Shown: positions 16,495 through 26,324, counted from the first letter of the stretch. The stretch is 64,000 nt of DNA from Xanthobacteraceae bacterium (GCA_022841625.1 JALHRD010000011.1:62001-126000), one strand, 5' to 3'. Program-made: numbers and translations. The notes: generated from the letters alone by a model not told the origin.

Positions 16495-18555
16495 ATGGCA
16501 GGGAACGACAAGTCGCCCGCGCAGCAATCGGATCGTTCCTTGCCGGTCGAGGTTTCCGACGAGGTGTTGCGCAAGGCCAAAGTCTATATCGAGGCCGAGG
16601 AGGGGGCGACCAACCGGCTGGTCGGTGTCGCCGCGGTATTGGTCACCGCGATCGCGGTCGGCATGTCGCTGTTTCATCTCTTCACTGCGATTGCCGGCGT
16701 GCCGCCGCTGTTCTCGGAACTGCCAATCGTGGCAACGCAGCCGTTGCGCTACACCCATGTCGCGTTCGTGCTGGTGCTGTGCTTCCTGCTGTTTCCCATG
16801 GCGCAGCGCTTCCGCGACCGCATTCAATGGTTCGATGTTGCGCTGGCCGCCGGCGCCGTTGCGATTCTCGTCTATGCGCTGGTCGGCGGCGACGATTTCA
16901 CCGATCGCGCGACCATTCCGAACCAGACCGACATCATCCTCGGCATTGCGTTTATCGTCATTCTGCTGGAAGCGACCCGCCGCACCATCGGTTGGATCGT
17001 TCCCGCGGTCGCAATCGCTTTTATTGTCTATGCGATGGCGGGGCCCTATCTGCCGTCGCCCTGGACGCACCGCGGTTACGGCGTCGATCAGCTGGTTGGG
17101 CATTTGTTCATTACGCTCGAAGGCATCTTCGGGATTCCGGTCGATGTTTCGTCTTCGCTGATCATCCTGTTCACGATCTATGGCGCGATTCTGCAGCACT
17201 CAGGCGCCGGCAAGTTCTTCATCGATTTCTCGCTCAAGTTGATGGGTAACAAACCGAACGCCGCCGGCCGCACTGTTGTGCTGTCGTCGTTCCTGCTGGG
17301 CGGGCCGTCGGGCTCAGGCGTCGCTACCACCGTCACGGTCGGCGCCGTCGCCTATCCGATGATGCAGAAGGCCGGCTTTGAGAAGAACGCCGCCGGCGGG
17401 CTGCTGGCGGCCGGCGGTCTTGGCGCGGTCATCTCGCCGCCGGTGCTGGGCGCCGCCGCCTTCCTGATCGCGGAGTTCCTCAAGATCAGCTATCTCGACG
17501 TGATCTGGATGGCGATCATCCCGACCTGCCTCTATTATTTGTCGCTGCTGTTCATGGTCGAGCTCGACGGCCGCCGGTTCGGCGCTGGCGGCAGTGTGAC
17601 GGTCAGCGACTTCTCCTGGTGGCAGTCGTTCCACTTCATTTCATTGGTCGCGGTCATCGCATTCATGATGCTCGGACGTTCGCCGGCTCTATCGGTGTTC
17701 TATGCGACGGTGCTGGCGTTTGCGCTGAGTTTTCTCACCCGCGCCACCGCGCTGACGCCCAAGCGGCTGGTGCGGGCGCTGTCGGATGGCTCGACCAGCG
17801 TACTCACCGCCGCCGTCACCTGCGCCGTTGCCGGCATCATTGTCGGCGTGGTGACGCTGACCGGCCTCGGCCAGAAATTCGCCGATATCGTCATCAGCTA
17901 TGCCGGAGGCAGCCTGTTGTTGACCGCGCTGTTCACCGCGCTGGTGGTCTGGATCGTTGGGCTCGCGGTGCCGGTGACCGCGTCCTACATCATCTGCGCG
18001 GTGATCGCGGTGCCGGCATTGATCAAGCTCGATGTACCGCCGATCGCCGCCCATATGTTCGTGTTCTATTACTCGGTTCTGTCCGAAGTCTCGCCGCCAA
18101 CCGCGCTGTCGCCGTTCGCCGCCGCCGCGATTACCGGCGGGGATCCCTACAAGACGACGCTGCAGGCGTGGAAATACACCTTGCCGGCGTTCCTGGTGCC
18201 GTTTGTGTTTGTGCTCGATCCGCAGGGCGTTGGGCTGCTGTTGCAGATTCCCAAAAACGGCGGGGTCCTCGACATCGTCATGATCACGATCAAGACCGGC
18301 CTCGGATTGGGCGCACTGGCCGCCGCGGCGCAAGGCTGGGCGATCCGCAAGACCACGCGGCCCGAGCGCTTGCTGCTGCTGCTCGCGGGGCTGCTGCTGA
18401 CGTTCCCCAGCTTGCTCGAAGGCCTGATTGAAGCCATCATCGGTCGGGATATCGACCACACCGCGGCATTTGGCACACTGATTGCCGCGGTGGTTCTGCT
18501 AAAACAATGGTGGTTACCGGCGCCGCCGGGCGTAGCAACCAAGGGCTCGGGTTAA
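16495..18555 (+). CDS. TRAP transporter fused permease (DctQM type, TAXI class)
   Basis: This 686-aa polytopic inner-membrane protein has a four-helix DctQ-like part fused before a large DctM-like part. The DctM domain contains GGPSGSGVATTVTVGAVAYP and LAAGGLGAVISPPVLGAAAF, typical of TRAP large subunits, and the C-terminal helices extend to residue 680. With the TAXI receptor 76 bp downstream it forms a Na+-coupled uptake system for an organic anion, probably a dicarboxylate or amino acid; the substrate is not readable. The ATG at 16495 follows a run of eight G residues (16483-16490) that acts as the ribosome site. The upstream region is composite repeat copy 1. Confidence 0.93.
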   Translation: MAGNDKSPAQQSDRSLPVEVSDEVLRKAKVYIEAEEGATNRLVGVAAVLVTAIAVGMSLFHLFTAIAGVPPLFSELPIVATQPLRYTHVAFVLVLCFLLFPMAQRFRDRIQWFDVALAAGAVAILVYALVGGDDFTDRATIPNQTDIILGIAFIVILLEATRRTIGWIVPAVAIAFIVYAMAGPYLPSPWTHRGYGVDQLVGHLFITLEGIFGIPVDVSSSLIILFTIYGAILQHSGAGKFFIDFSLKLMGNKPNAAGRTVVLSSFLLGGPSGSGVATTVTVGAVAYPMMQKAGFEKNAAGGLLAAGGLGAVISPPVLGAAAFLIAEFLKISYLDVIWMAIIPTCLYYLSLLFMVELDGRRFGAGGSVTVSDFSWWQSFHFISLVAVIAFMMLGRSPALSVFYATVLAFALSFLTRATALTPKRLVRALSDGSTSVLTAAVTCAVAGIIVGVVTLTGLGQKFADIVISYAGGSLLLTALFTALVVWIVGLAVPVTASYIICAVIAVPALIKLDVPPIAAHMFVFYYSVLSEVSPPTALSPFAAAAITGGDPYKTTLQAWKYTLPAFLVPFVFVLDPQGVGLLLQIPKNGGVLDIVMITIKTGLGLGALAAAAQGWAIRKTTRPERLLLLLAGLLLTFPSLLEGLIEAIIGRDIDHTAAFGTLIAAVVLLKQWWLPAPPGVATKGSG

Positions 18556-18631
18556 CAAGCAGCCACGTTAACAAGAGCCGTGCGAAAGAGAGCCACGTTA
18601 AAGAGAGTAACCTCAGGGAGGATTGCTGGTC

Positions 18632-19600
18632 ATGGCATGGAACAAATTAACGGTTTCCGCAGTGGCGCTGACGGCTGTTGCGCTCGCTGGCGCGGCGCTC
18701 GCCCAGGCCGTGAATAATATTGCCATCGCCACCGGCGGCACCGGCGGCGTGTATTATCCGCTCGGCGGCGGTATGGCGAACATCCTGTCGAAATACGTGC
18801 CCGGCATGCAGGCGACCGCGCGCGTGACCGGTGGTTCGGTCGACAACCTGCGGCTCATCCACAGCGGTCAGAGCGAAGTCGGGTTGGTGATGGTGGACGT
18901 CGCGCTCGATGCGCTTAAAGGCGAAGACAAATTCAAGGGATCGCCGGTCGCGGTGCGCACGCTGATGGTGCTCTACCCCAACCGCATGCATGTGGTGTCG
19001 GTGGAAGGCACCGGCGTCATCAATATGGCGACGCTGAAGGGCAAGCGCGTGTCGACCGGTTCGCCCGGCAGCGCCACCGAAGTGATGGCGTTCCGTGTGA
19101 TCGAAGCGGCCGGTCTCGATCGCGACAAGGACATGCGGCGCGAACGGCTCGGCGTCGCCGAGTCGGTCAATGCGCTGAAGGATCGCCGGATTGACGCGTT
19201 CTTCTGGGTCGGCGGATTGCCGACCGCCGCGGTCACCGATCTCGGCGCGACGCCGGGCGTGAAGATTGCGATGATCGATCACGCCGAAGTGGTCGATAAA
19301 ATGAACGCCACCTATGGCGGGATCTATTCGAGTGGCATCATTCCGGCCAAGACTTATCCCGGCCAGCTCAAGGACAATCCGATCGCGGTGGTGCAGAATA
19401 TCCTGGTGGCCAACGCCAAGATGGCAGATCAAGTGGCGTATGACATCGTCAAGACCTTCATTGAGAAGCGCGACGAGTTGATCGCCGCGCATGGCGAGGC
19501 TGCCAGCATCTTGCTTGAAAACCAGCTGCGCAAGAACTCGACCATCCCGTGGCATCCGGGCGCGGAGCGTTACTTCAAAGAACGCGGCGTAAAAATGTAA
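18632..19600 (+). CDS. TAXI-family TRAP solute-binding protein
   Basis: This 322-aa periplasmic receptor has a signal peptide (MAWNKLTVSAVALTAVALAG, cleavage near ALA-QA). The mature part begins with the TAXI signature IAIATGGTGGVYYPLGGGMA and keeps STGSPGSATEV. It captures the ligand and delivers it to the fused permease upstream. AGGGAGGA ends 9 bp before the ATG at 18632; the TTG at 18623 is an unlikely alternative. The 76-bp gap to the permease holds two AGCCACGTTAA direct repeats. Confidence 0.93.
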   Translation: MAWNKLTVSAVALTAVALAGAALAQAVNNIAIATGGTGGVYYPLGGGMANILSKYVPGMQATARVTGGSVDNLRLIHSGQSEVGLVMVDVALDALKGEDKFKGSPVAVRTLMVLYPNRMHVVSVEGTGVINMATLKGKRVSTGSPGSATEVMAFRVIEAAGLDRDKDMRRERLGVAESVNALKDRRIDAFFWVGGLPTAAVTDLGATPGVKIAMIDHAEVVDKMNATYGGIYSSGIIPAKTYPGQLKDNPIAVVQNILVANAKMADQVAYDIVKTFIEKRDELIAAHGEAASILLENQLRKNSTIPWHPGAERYFKERGVKM

Positions 19601-19624
19601 CGCGTCGCCGCGGAGCGCGGGCGC

Positions 19625-19909
19625 ATGCGCAACGGCATCTTGTTGTGGTGGCACGTGCTGATGGTCGCCGGCGGATTTGGGTTCGGCCTGTTCGCCAATC
19701 GGCGGCCGTTCGGCGAGTCATTTCTTGCGACGCCGGTAGTGGTGTATGCGGCGGCGGCCGGTGTTGGGCTGCTGGTGCTGCGCGCGGCGCTGGCGCGGCC
19801 GGTCCCCGAGGTTATTCCGGAACGCGCGCTGGTTGTCGGGTTCGCGATTGGGATCGCTGCGTTCCTGGCCGGCAACTGGGTCGGCGTTCACTTGATGGCG
19901 AGCCGTTGA
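19625..19909 (+). CDS. Small three-helix membrane protein in TRAP operon
   Basis: This 94-aa protein has hydrophobic segments at about residues 5-25, 34-55 and 67-90. It starts 25 bp after the TAXI receptor on the same strand and so probably belongs to the TRAP operon. No family is recognised. Codon use matches the neighbours and the frame is GC-typical, which supports a real gene. It could be an accessory subunit or an unrelated membrane protein. Confidence 0.6.
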   Translation: MRNGILLWWHVLMVAGGFGFGLFANRRPFGESFLATPVVVYAAAAGVGLLVLRAALARPVPEVIPERALVVGFAIGIAAFLAGNWVGVHLMASR

Positions 19910-20076
19910 CGGACCGTTTACCACGCTTGACATGCGTGTCGCTGTGACAGTGCATTGCGGCGCCGTTTAACATCTTCGCAACGTTAATCGGGCCATAAGA
20001 CAATCGCTCGCATTTGCGCGATTCCACGCGCATAGCGGCGGGTGCTCGGTCTTAATTGGTGCGGTGAGTTGCGTTG

Positions 20077-21222
20077 ATGGTTGCGTCATGTCGCCGGCCG
20101 AGGCGCTTGAAGGCCTTTGGTCTTGGCTTTCTGACATTCATCGTTGCGCCGAATGCCATCGGATCGCAGGAACTTGCGGCGCTGGTGGCGCAAAAACATG
20201 TCATCGTCGAGCGGGCGCCGTCGCGGTTTTCGTTGTTCGACGCCGGCGCGACCTTCACTTTGCCGCGACCGATCAGCATGGCGATGCCGCCATCGCTGAG
20301 CTATACGCTGGCCGGTCTCGACTCCAGTCATGCCGAGATCACCGGTTCGCTGCGCGAACGTCTGCTGGACGATCGCTACGAACATGCGGCGATTCCCGAT
20401 CGTGCACGCAAGGGCGATCGGTTGCCGCTGCCGGACATTATGGGCGAACAACGCGCATCGGCTGAATTCGATTCATCGGCCGGCGGCAATGTCATTTTCA
20501 GCAAAGGGCTCGATGCATCCGTTGTCGTAGCGCGACTTTATTTCAGTACCGAACCGATGGGCGAAACATTGGCGGCGATCGAGCCGTGGCTGGATGGCGA
20601 AGCGCCCAATATCGAGATACTCGCGGTCGCGGTCGGTTCCAACGGACCGCTGGCGGCGCCGCCCGACGAATCCGTCGCCAGCAAAGGCGAGGTCACCGGC
20701 GAGGGCCGTCGTCCGATGTCGCCGGCCGAGCGGCTCGGGCTCACCGCGGCGACGCGCGCCAAGCAGGAACAATGCCTGGCGCAAGGCATTTATTTCGAAG
20801 CGCGCGGCGAACCGGTGCGCGGCCAGATCGCGGTCGCGCAGGTGATTTTGAACCGCGCTTTCTCGGGCCACTATCCGGCGACGGTCTGCGGCGTGGTCTA
20901 TCAAAATGCACACCGCTATCTCGCCTGTCAGTTCACCTTCGCCTGCGACCGCCATCCGGACGTGGTGCGCGACCAGGCGGCGTGGCGGCGTGCGCTGACC
21001 ATTGCGGCGGGCACGCTCGACGGCAAGCTATGGCTGCCGGAAGTCGGTAAGGCGACGCATTATCACGCCCACTGGGTCCGGCCGGGCTGGGTGCGGATGA
21101 TGCACCAATTGAACCGCATCGGCGTGCATACGTTCTATCGGCCGCGTCGCTGGGGCGACGGCGCCGACGCGCCGGAATGGGGCGATCCGGTTGTAACCGC
21201 CGAAGCAACGCGCGCGCTGTAA
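20077..21222 (+). CDS. SleB-type cell wall hydrolase
   Basis: The protein is about 381 aa. An N-terminal hydrophobic stretch (LKAFGLGFLTFIVAP) is a signal peptide or anchor. A poorly conserved central region of about 220 residues follows, then the Hydrolase_2/SleB domain at about 230-360 (EQCLAQGIYFEARGEPVRGQ, VAQVILNRAFSGHYPATVCG). The glutamate of YFEARGE is the predicted catalytic acid. The family cleaves peptidoglycan glycan strands, in spore formers during germination and in alphaproteobacteria in an unknown envelope role. The ATG at 20077 is used; a TTG directly before it is equally possible. Confidence 0.85.
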   Translation: MVASCRRPRRLKAFGLGFLTFIVAPNAIGSQELAALVAQKHVIVERAPSRFSLFDAGATFTLPRPISMAMPPSLSYTLAGLDSSHAEITGSLRERLLDDRYEHAAIPDRARKGDRLPLPDIMGEQRASAEFDSSAGGNVIFSKGLDASVVVARLYFSTEPMGETLAAIEPWLDGEAPNIEILAVAVGSNGPLAAPPDESVASKGEVTGEGRRPMSPAERLGLTAATRAKQEQCLAQGIYFEARGEPVRGQIAVAQVILNRAFSGHYPATVCGVVYQNAHRYLACQFTFACDRHPDVVRDQAAWRRALTIAAGTLDGKLWLPEVGKATHYHAHWVRPGWVRMMHQLNRIGVHTFYRPRRWGDGADAPEWGDPVVTAEATRAL

Positions 21223-21249
21223 TGCCGCGGTTTGACGTTCCGACCAGCG

Positions 21250-22122
21250 CTACATCGCGATGTCGAGCGCGACATCGAGCGACGGCGCGGAATGGGTGAT
21301 CCATCCCGATGACGCGTAATCGACCCCGGTTGCCGCCACCGCGGCGATGGTGTCGAGGGTGATGCCGCCGGAGGCTTCCAAGACCGCGCGGCCGGCGGTC
21401 ATGGTGACGGCCGCGCGCATGGCGGCGACGTCCATATTGTCGAGCAGCACCACATCGGCGAGGCCGGTTTCCAAAACCTGCTTGAGCTGGTCGAGGGTGT
21501 CGACCTCGATCTCGATCTTGACCAGATGGCCGGCGCTGGCGCGGGCGCGTTCGAGCACGGCGCGCACGCCGCCCGCCACCGCGATGTGGTTGTCCTTGAT
21601 CAGCATGGCGTCGTCGAGGCCGAAGCGATGATTGAATCCGCCGCCGCAGCGCACCGCGTATTTCTCAAGCGAGCGCAGTCCCGGCGTGGTCTTGCGGGTG
21701 CAGCAGATGCGCGTCTTTGTTCCCTTGGTGAGGCGCACGAATTCCGCGGTGGCGGTGGCGATGCCGGACAGGTGGCCGAGCAGGTTGAGCGCGGCGCGTT
21801 CCGCCGATAACACCGCGCGCGCATCGCCGGCAATCGCCATCAATTCGGTCCTGGTCGCGACGCTGTCGCCGTCGCGGGCCTTGGCTGTGATCGCGATGTC
21901 GGGTGAAAGCCTGCGCAGCGCCGCGGCGACCAAGGGCAGGCCCGCGATCACGCCGGCCTTGCGCGCGACCACGATGGCGCGCGCCTGCGTGTCGGCGGGA
22001 ATGGTGGCGATCGAGGTGACATCGCCGGCGCGGCCAAGGTCTTCGGCGAGCGCGCGCTCGACCGCGGCGTCGATCTCCAGCGGTGACAGAAAGCCCTCGG
22101 GGTAGAGCAGGGACGTGGTCAT
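21250..22122 (-). CDS. nadC: Nicotinate-nucleotide pyrophosphorylase (quinolinate phosphoribosyltransferase)
   Basis: This 290-aa enzyme converts quinolinate and PRPP to nicotinate mononucleotide, CO2 and PPi in de novo NAD synthesis. Family motifs include [50 protein letters not shown] and [12 protein letters not shown]. It lies 21 bp after nadA on the same strand and is certainly co-transcribed. nadB, normally between or beside these genes, is absent. Confidence 0.95.
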   Translation of the reverse strand: MTTSLLYPEGFLSPLEIDAAVERALAEDLGRAGDVTSIATIPADTQARAIVVARKAGVIAGLPLVAAALRRLSPDIAITAKARDGDSVATRTELMAIAGDARAVLSAERAALNLLGHLSGIATATAEFVRLTKGTKTRICCTRKTTPGLRSLEKYAVRCGGGFNHRFGLDDAMLIKDNHIAVAGGVRAVLERARASAGHLVKIEIEVDTLDQLKQVLETGLADVVLLDNMDVAAMRAAVTMTAGRAVLEASGGITLDTIAAVAATGVDYASSGWITHSAPSLDVALDIAM

Positions 22123-22143
22123 CGGTGTATCAGCCTTTGCCGA

Positions 22144-23244
22144 TCAGTGGTTCAGGTTCACCATCCGCTCGACCGAGCGCCGCGCGCGTGCGGCGATGGC
22201 GGGATCGATGACGATCTCCTCCTTGAGATAGACCAGGCTATCGAGAATGTTCGGCAGGGTGATCCGCTTCATATGCGGGCAGAAATTGCACGGCCGCACG
22301 AATTCGATGTCGGGCAGTTCGGCCTTGACGTTGTCGGCCATCGAGCATTCGGTGACCATCACCACGCGCTTGGGATTGCGCTTGCGCACCCAGTCGATCA
22401 TGCCGGCGGTCGAGCCGGTGTAATCGGCTTCCGCCAGGACATCGGGCGGGCATTCCGGATGGGCGATGATCTGCACGCCCGGTTCGTTTGCGCGCACGCG
22501 GCGCAGTTCCTCGCCGGTAAAACGCTCATGCACTTCGCAGGCGCCTTGCCAGGCAATGATCTTCTTGTGGCTCTGCGAAGCGACGTATTTTGCGAGATAT
22601 TGATCGGGCAAAAAGATCACGGTGTCGGAGTCTAAGCTCTCGACCACGGCGAGCGCGTTCGACGATGTGCAGCAGATGTCGACTTCGGCTTTCACCGCGG
22701 CCGAGGTGTTGACATAGGCGACGACCGGCACGCCGGGGAATTTCTGGCGCAACAGCCGCACGTCTTCGCCGGTGATCGAAGCCGCCAGCGAGCAGCCGGC
22801 GCGCCGGTCGGGGATCAGGACGGTCTTGTCGGGATTGAGGATCTTTGAGGTCTCGGCCATGAAGTGGACGCCGCCTTGCACGATGATATCGGCATCGACC
22901 TTGGCGGCCTCGCGCGCGAGCTGGAGCGAATCGCCGACAAAATCGGCGACGCAATTGTAGATCTCCGGCGTCTGGTAATTGTGCGCCAGGATCACCGCGT
23001 TGCGCTCCTTCTTGAGCGCATTGATCGCTTTGACATAGGGCGCAAAGAACGGCCATTCGACCGGGGGAATCACCGCCTTGACGCGCTCATAGAGATGCGC
23101 GGTCTCGCGGCCGACCTGCTCGTTCCATTCAAGCGACGGCATCGGCCGCACGCCGAACCGGTGGGCGGCCGCCGAAAGGCCCGGGGATGGCGGTGGCGGG
23201 ACCTCGGAAACTGTCGTCGGACCAAAGGCTTGCAGGATTGGCAT
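22144..23244 (-). CDS. nadA: Quinolinate synthase
   Basis: This is a 366-aa 4Fe-4S enzyme that condenses iminoaspartate with dihydroxyacetone phosphate into quinolinate. The three cluster ligands expected by spacing are C151 (RAGCSLA), C236 (WQGACEVHE) and C322 (CNFCPHM), about 85 residues apart as in Thermotoga NadA. The substrate loop [21 protein letters not shown] is intact. GGAGGAAAG lies just upstream of the ATG at 23244, fixing the start. The palindrome 23258-23284 lies 13 bp upstream of the start, next to the ribosome site, where a bound repressor would block transcription. Confidence 0.96.
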   Translation of the reverse strand: MPILQAFGPTTVSEVPPPPSPGLSAAAHRFGVRPMPSLEWNEQVGRETAHLYERVKAVIPPVEWPFFAPYVKAINALKKERNAVILAHNYQTPEIYNCVADFVGDSLQLAREAAKVDADIIVQGGVHFMAETSKILNPDKTVLIPDRRAGCSLAASITGEDVRLLRQKFPGVPVVAYVNTSAAVKAEVDICCTSSNALAVVESLDSDTVIFLPDQYLAKYVASQSHKKIIAWQGACEVHERFTGEELRRVRANEPGVQIIAHPECPPDVLAEADYTGSTAGMIDWVRKRNPKRVVMVTECSMADNVKAELPDIEFVRPCNFCPHMKRITLPNILDSLVYLKEEIVIDPAIAARARRSVERMVNLNH

Positions 23245-23257
23245 GGCTTTCCTCCAT

Positions 23258-23284
23258 CTAATATACTCAATATGAGTATATTAG
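23258..23284. promoter_or_regulatory. Palindromic operator upstream of nadA (probable NadQ site)
   Basis: A perfect 11-bp inverted repeat, CTAATATACTC and GAGTATATTAG, is separated by AATAT. It is strikingly AT-rich in GC-rich DNA and sits directly before the nadA ribosome site. nadABC operons in Hyphomicrobiales are controlled by the Nudix-related repressor NadQ, and a NadQ-like gene is present at 34546-35526. The palindrome is seen directly; its assignment to NadQ is inference. Confidence 0.75.
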
Positions 23285-23515
23285 GGGACAAAAACATCCG
23301 GCATGCGCCGGCTTAATAGATGGGAACAGCGGCCAATCGGGCCATTATCCTCAATTAGAGCAAAACACATATAGCATGTTCGTTTCCGATCTGCCAGTCC
23401 CCGGCAATCCAATCTTCCGAGGGCTGCTATGCACCGGCGGGATGCGGCTGCGGCCAAGTTTTCGATTGGGACGATTAGCTTGCGGCCCTATGTTGGCGGC
23501 ACATCGGAGACCGCC

Positions 23516-24757
23516 ATGACCGAAACCACCGCCAGCGCCGCCAAGGGATTTTCCTGGCGGCTGCCGATCATCATTGCGCTGTGCGGCTGCACGATCTCGG
23601 TCCTCACTTTCGGGCCACGTTCATCGCTCGGCTTCTTTCTCACGCCATTGTCGCAGGCCAATGGGTGGGGGCGCGACGTGTTTGCGCTGTCACTCGCATT
23701 GCAGAACCTGATCTGGGGATTGGGCCAGCCGTTCGCCGGCGCGATTGCCGATAAATTCGGTGCGCCGCGGGTGCTGAGCGTCGGCGTCGTGCTCTATGCG
23801 CTCGGGCTCTATCTGACCGCGAGTGCGACCACGCCGATGATGTCGCATCTTTCCGCCGGCGTGCTGATTGGTTTGGGCTTGTCGGGATCGGCGGTTCCGA
23901 TGGTGATCGGCGCGCTTGGCAAGCTGCTGCCTGAGAGCTGGCGCTATATCGCCTTCGGCGCGGTGACGGCGGCGGGCTCGTTCGGCCAATTCCTGTTCTC
24001 GCCGATCGCCGTCTATATGATGGTCGACTATGGCTGGCAGCAGACCTTGGTGGTGTTTTCAGGCATTCTGCTTCTGGTCATTCCGCTGTCGATGATGCTG
24101 ATAGCGCCGCGCAAGCCCGCCGGCGCGCCAGCAACATTGGCGCCGCAATCGCTGAAGCATGCATTGTCGGAAGCGTTCAGCCATCGCTCCTATGTGCTCT
24201 TGGTGATTGGCTTTTTTACCTGCGGGTTCCAGCTCGCTTTCGTCACCGTGCACCTGCCGAGCTATCTCGCCGATCGCGGCCTGTCGGCGGAGGTCGGCGG
24301 CTGGACCCTGGCGATCATCGGCCTGTTCAACATCGTGGGTTCGCTCGGTTCCGGCTGGCTCGCGACGTTTCTGCCGAAGCGCTACATCCTGTCGTTCATC
24401 TATTTCGGACGCGCGATTTCGATTGCGGTGTTCATATTGGTGCCGGCTTCACCGGCCGCGACGCTACTGTTCGGCGCCGTCACCGGAATTCTGTGGCTGT
24501 CCACGGTGCCGCCAACCTCCGGCCTGGTGGCGGTGATGTTCGGCACGCGCTGGCTCACAATGCTGTTTGGCTTTGCATTCTTCAGCCATCAGGTCGGCGG
24601 CTTCCTCGGCGTCTGGCTTGGCGGCGTCCTGTTCGAGAGCACCGGCTCATATGACATCGTCTGGTGGCTCTCGGTGCTGTTCGGCGTGCTATCGGCCATT
24701 ATCAATCTTCCGATCGTGGAAAAGCCGGTGCAGCGTCTTGCACCGGCGGTGAGCTGA
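23516..24757 (+). CDS. MFS transporter (OFA/MCT-like), first of a tandem pair
   Basis: This 413-aa protein has 12 predicted membrane helices. Major-facilitator features include the loop AGAIADKFGAPRVL after helix 2 and the repeated block LSAEVGGWTLAIIGLFNIVGSLGSGWLA in the second half. The closest known types are oxalate/formate or monocarboxylate antiporter-like carriers; the substrate is unknown. The ATG at 23516 follows CGGAGACC; the longer frame from 23429 lacks a ribosome site. The next gene, 10 bp on, is a close paralogue. Confidence 0.88.
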   Translation: MTETTASAAKGFSWRLPIIIALCGCTISVLTFGPRSSLGFFLTPLSQANGWGRDVFALSLALQNLIWGLGQPFAGAIADKFGAPRVLSVGVVLYALGLYLTASATTPMMSHLSAGVLIGLGLSGSAVPMVIGALGKLLPESWRYIAFGAVTAAGSFGQFLFSPIAVYMMVDYGWQQTLVVFSGILLLVIPLSMMLIAPRKPAGAPATLAPQSLKHALSEAFSHRSYVLLVIGFFTCGFQLAFVTVHLPSYLADRGLSAEVGGWTLAIIGLFNIVGSLGSGWLATFLPKRYILSFIYFGRAISIAVFILVPASPAATLLFGAVTGILWLSTVPPTSGLVAVMFGTRWLTMLFGFAFFSHQVGGFLGVWLGGVLFESTGSYDIVWWLSVLFGVLSAIINLPIVEKPVQRLAPAVS

Positions 24758-24767
24758 TCGAAAGCCG

Positions 24768-26015
24768 ATGCAGCCGGGCTCAAGCGCACCCGCGGTATCC
24801 TGGCGCACGCCCGCGATCATCGTCATCTGCGGCTGTTTGATCGCCACGCTCAGTTACGGACCGCGTTCTTCGTTCGGCTTCTTCATGGCGCCGATGACCG
24901 CCGACCAAGGCTGGGGCCGGGACGTCTTCGCGCTGTCGGTGGCGATGCAGACCTTGATCTACGGCATGGTGCAGCCGTTTTCCGGCGCAATCGCCGACAA
25001 GTTCGGCACCATCCGGGTGGTCATTACCGGCGCCATCCTCTACGCCGCCGGTGTTTACATGATGGCGCATGCGACCACGCCGGGGCAGCTCTATCTCACA
25101 TCCGGCGTGCTGATCGGTTTCGGGCTCACCGGCTGCTCGTTCAATCTCATCATCTCGTCGTTCGGAAAATTGTTGCCGGAGAGCTGGCGCTCGATCTCCT
25201 ATGGCGCCGGCACCGCCGCCGGTTCGTTCGGACAATTTCTGTTCTCGCCGCTGGGTGTGAGCCTGATCGACAAGTTCGGGTGGCAGGCGACATTGGAAAT
25301 CTTCGCCGGCATCCTGCTGTTGATCGTTCCCTTATCGCTGGCGATTGCTACATCGGGACAAGACGCACCCGGCAAGCGCGGCGCCGCGGCTGCCAACACC
25401 GTTCCCGGCCAAACCTACCGGCAGGCGCTCAGGGAAGCGTTCGGGCACCGCTCGTTCGTCCTTCTGGTGATCGGCTATTTCACCTGCGGCTTCCAGCTCA
25501 ATTTCGTGACGCTGCATTTGCCGTCCTACCTGGTCGATCGCGGCTTGTCGGCGGAAGTCGGTGGCTGGACGCTGGGCATCATCGGCCTGTTCAATGTCAT
25601 CGGCGCGCTGCTGTCGGGTTATCTCGCAAGCCGGATGCCGAAACGTTACATCCTGGCGTTTATCTACTCGATGCGTTCCTTGGCGGTGATCTTCCTCATC
25701 ACCATGCCGGCCTCGCCAGCGGTTGCGCTGATCTACGGCGCGGTCACCGGATTGCTATGGTTGTCGTCGGTGCCGCCGACCTCCGGTCTGGTCGGGGTGA
25801 TGTTCGGCACGCGCTGGCTTGCGATGCTGATCGGCATCACCTTCCTCAGCCATCAGATCGGCGGTTCGCTGGGCGTCTATCTCGGCGGCGTGCTCTACGA
25901 GGCAACCGGCTCGTATAATGTGATCTGGTGGCTTGGCGTCGCCTTCGGCTTTGCCTCCGCCTTGATCAACCTGCCGATTGTCGAGAAGCCGGTGCCGCGT
26001 CCGGCGGTGGCTTGA
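24768..26015 (+). CDS. MFS transporter (OFA/MCT-like), second of a tandem pair
   Basis: This 415-aa, 12-helix protein is similar to the preceding gene throughout: both share WGRDVFALS, FSGAIADKFG or FAGAIADKFG, KLLPESWR, GSFGQFLFSP, FFTCGFQL or YFTCGFQL, and NLPIVEKPV near the end. It starts 10 bp after the first stop, so the pair is one operon that arose by duplication. It carries a longer central loop (TSGQDAPGKRGAAAANTVPG). The two carriers may have related substrates or form a redundant pair. Confidence 0.88.
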   Translation: MQPGSSAPAVSWRTPAIIVICGCLIATLSYGPRSSFGFFMAPMTADQGWGRDVFALSVAMQTLIYGMVQPFSGAIADKFGTIRVVITGAILYAAGVYMMAHATTPGQLYLTSGVLIGFGLTGCSFNLIISSFGKLLPESWRSISYGAGTAAGSFGQFLFSPLGVSLIDKFGWQATLEIFAGILLLIVPLSLAIATSGQDAPGKRGAAAANTVPGQTYRQALREAFGHRSFVLLVIGYFTCGFQLNFVTLHLPSYLVDRGLSAEVGGWTLGIIGLFNVIGALLSGYLASRMPKRYILAFIYSMRSLAVIFLITMPASPAVALIYGAVTGLLWLSSVPPTSGLVGVMFGTRWLAMLIGITFLSHQIGGSLGVYLGGVLYEATGSYNVIWWLGVAFGFASALINLPIVEKPVPRPAVA

Positions 26016-26180
26016 GCGCGGCGGCAGCCGCCGCGATCGGCCGGCGTGCGAGATCGTCGGTGGCGTGCGTGGGGCCAGGAAATCGGTGCAATGGGTTAGG
26101 TGTCACGGTAATTCCACATTTCAAAGAAAGCCACGCCACGGTAGGTTCGGATGACACCCACTTAAGCTAGTCGCGAGTAG

Positions 26181-26234
26181 CCCGCATGAGCGAAGCGATA
26201 TGCGGGCCGCCCGTCCCGGATGCGCTCATCCGGG
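26181..26234. repeat. REP-like repeat, left of vapBC
   Basis: CCCGCAT and ATGCGGG (26181-26187 and 26200-26206) enclose GAGCGAAGCGAT. A second hairpin, CCCGGATG-cgct-CATCCGGG, follows at 26215-26234. The GAGCGAAGCGA loop is a common intergenic repeat motif in Bradyrhizobium-type genomes. A near-identical first half lies at 27022-27058 on the other side of vapBC. The rest of 26016-26324 holds no gene that I can support. Confidence 0.85.
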
Positions 26235-26324
26235 CTGCACTCGCTGCGATAGGGGCGCCTCGCTTGGATTGCCTGACGCAACGACTTTGTCTACATTTCA
26301 AGCGGTTGAAAGCGGAGGCGCGCG

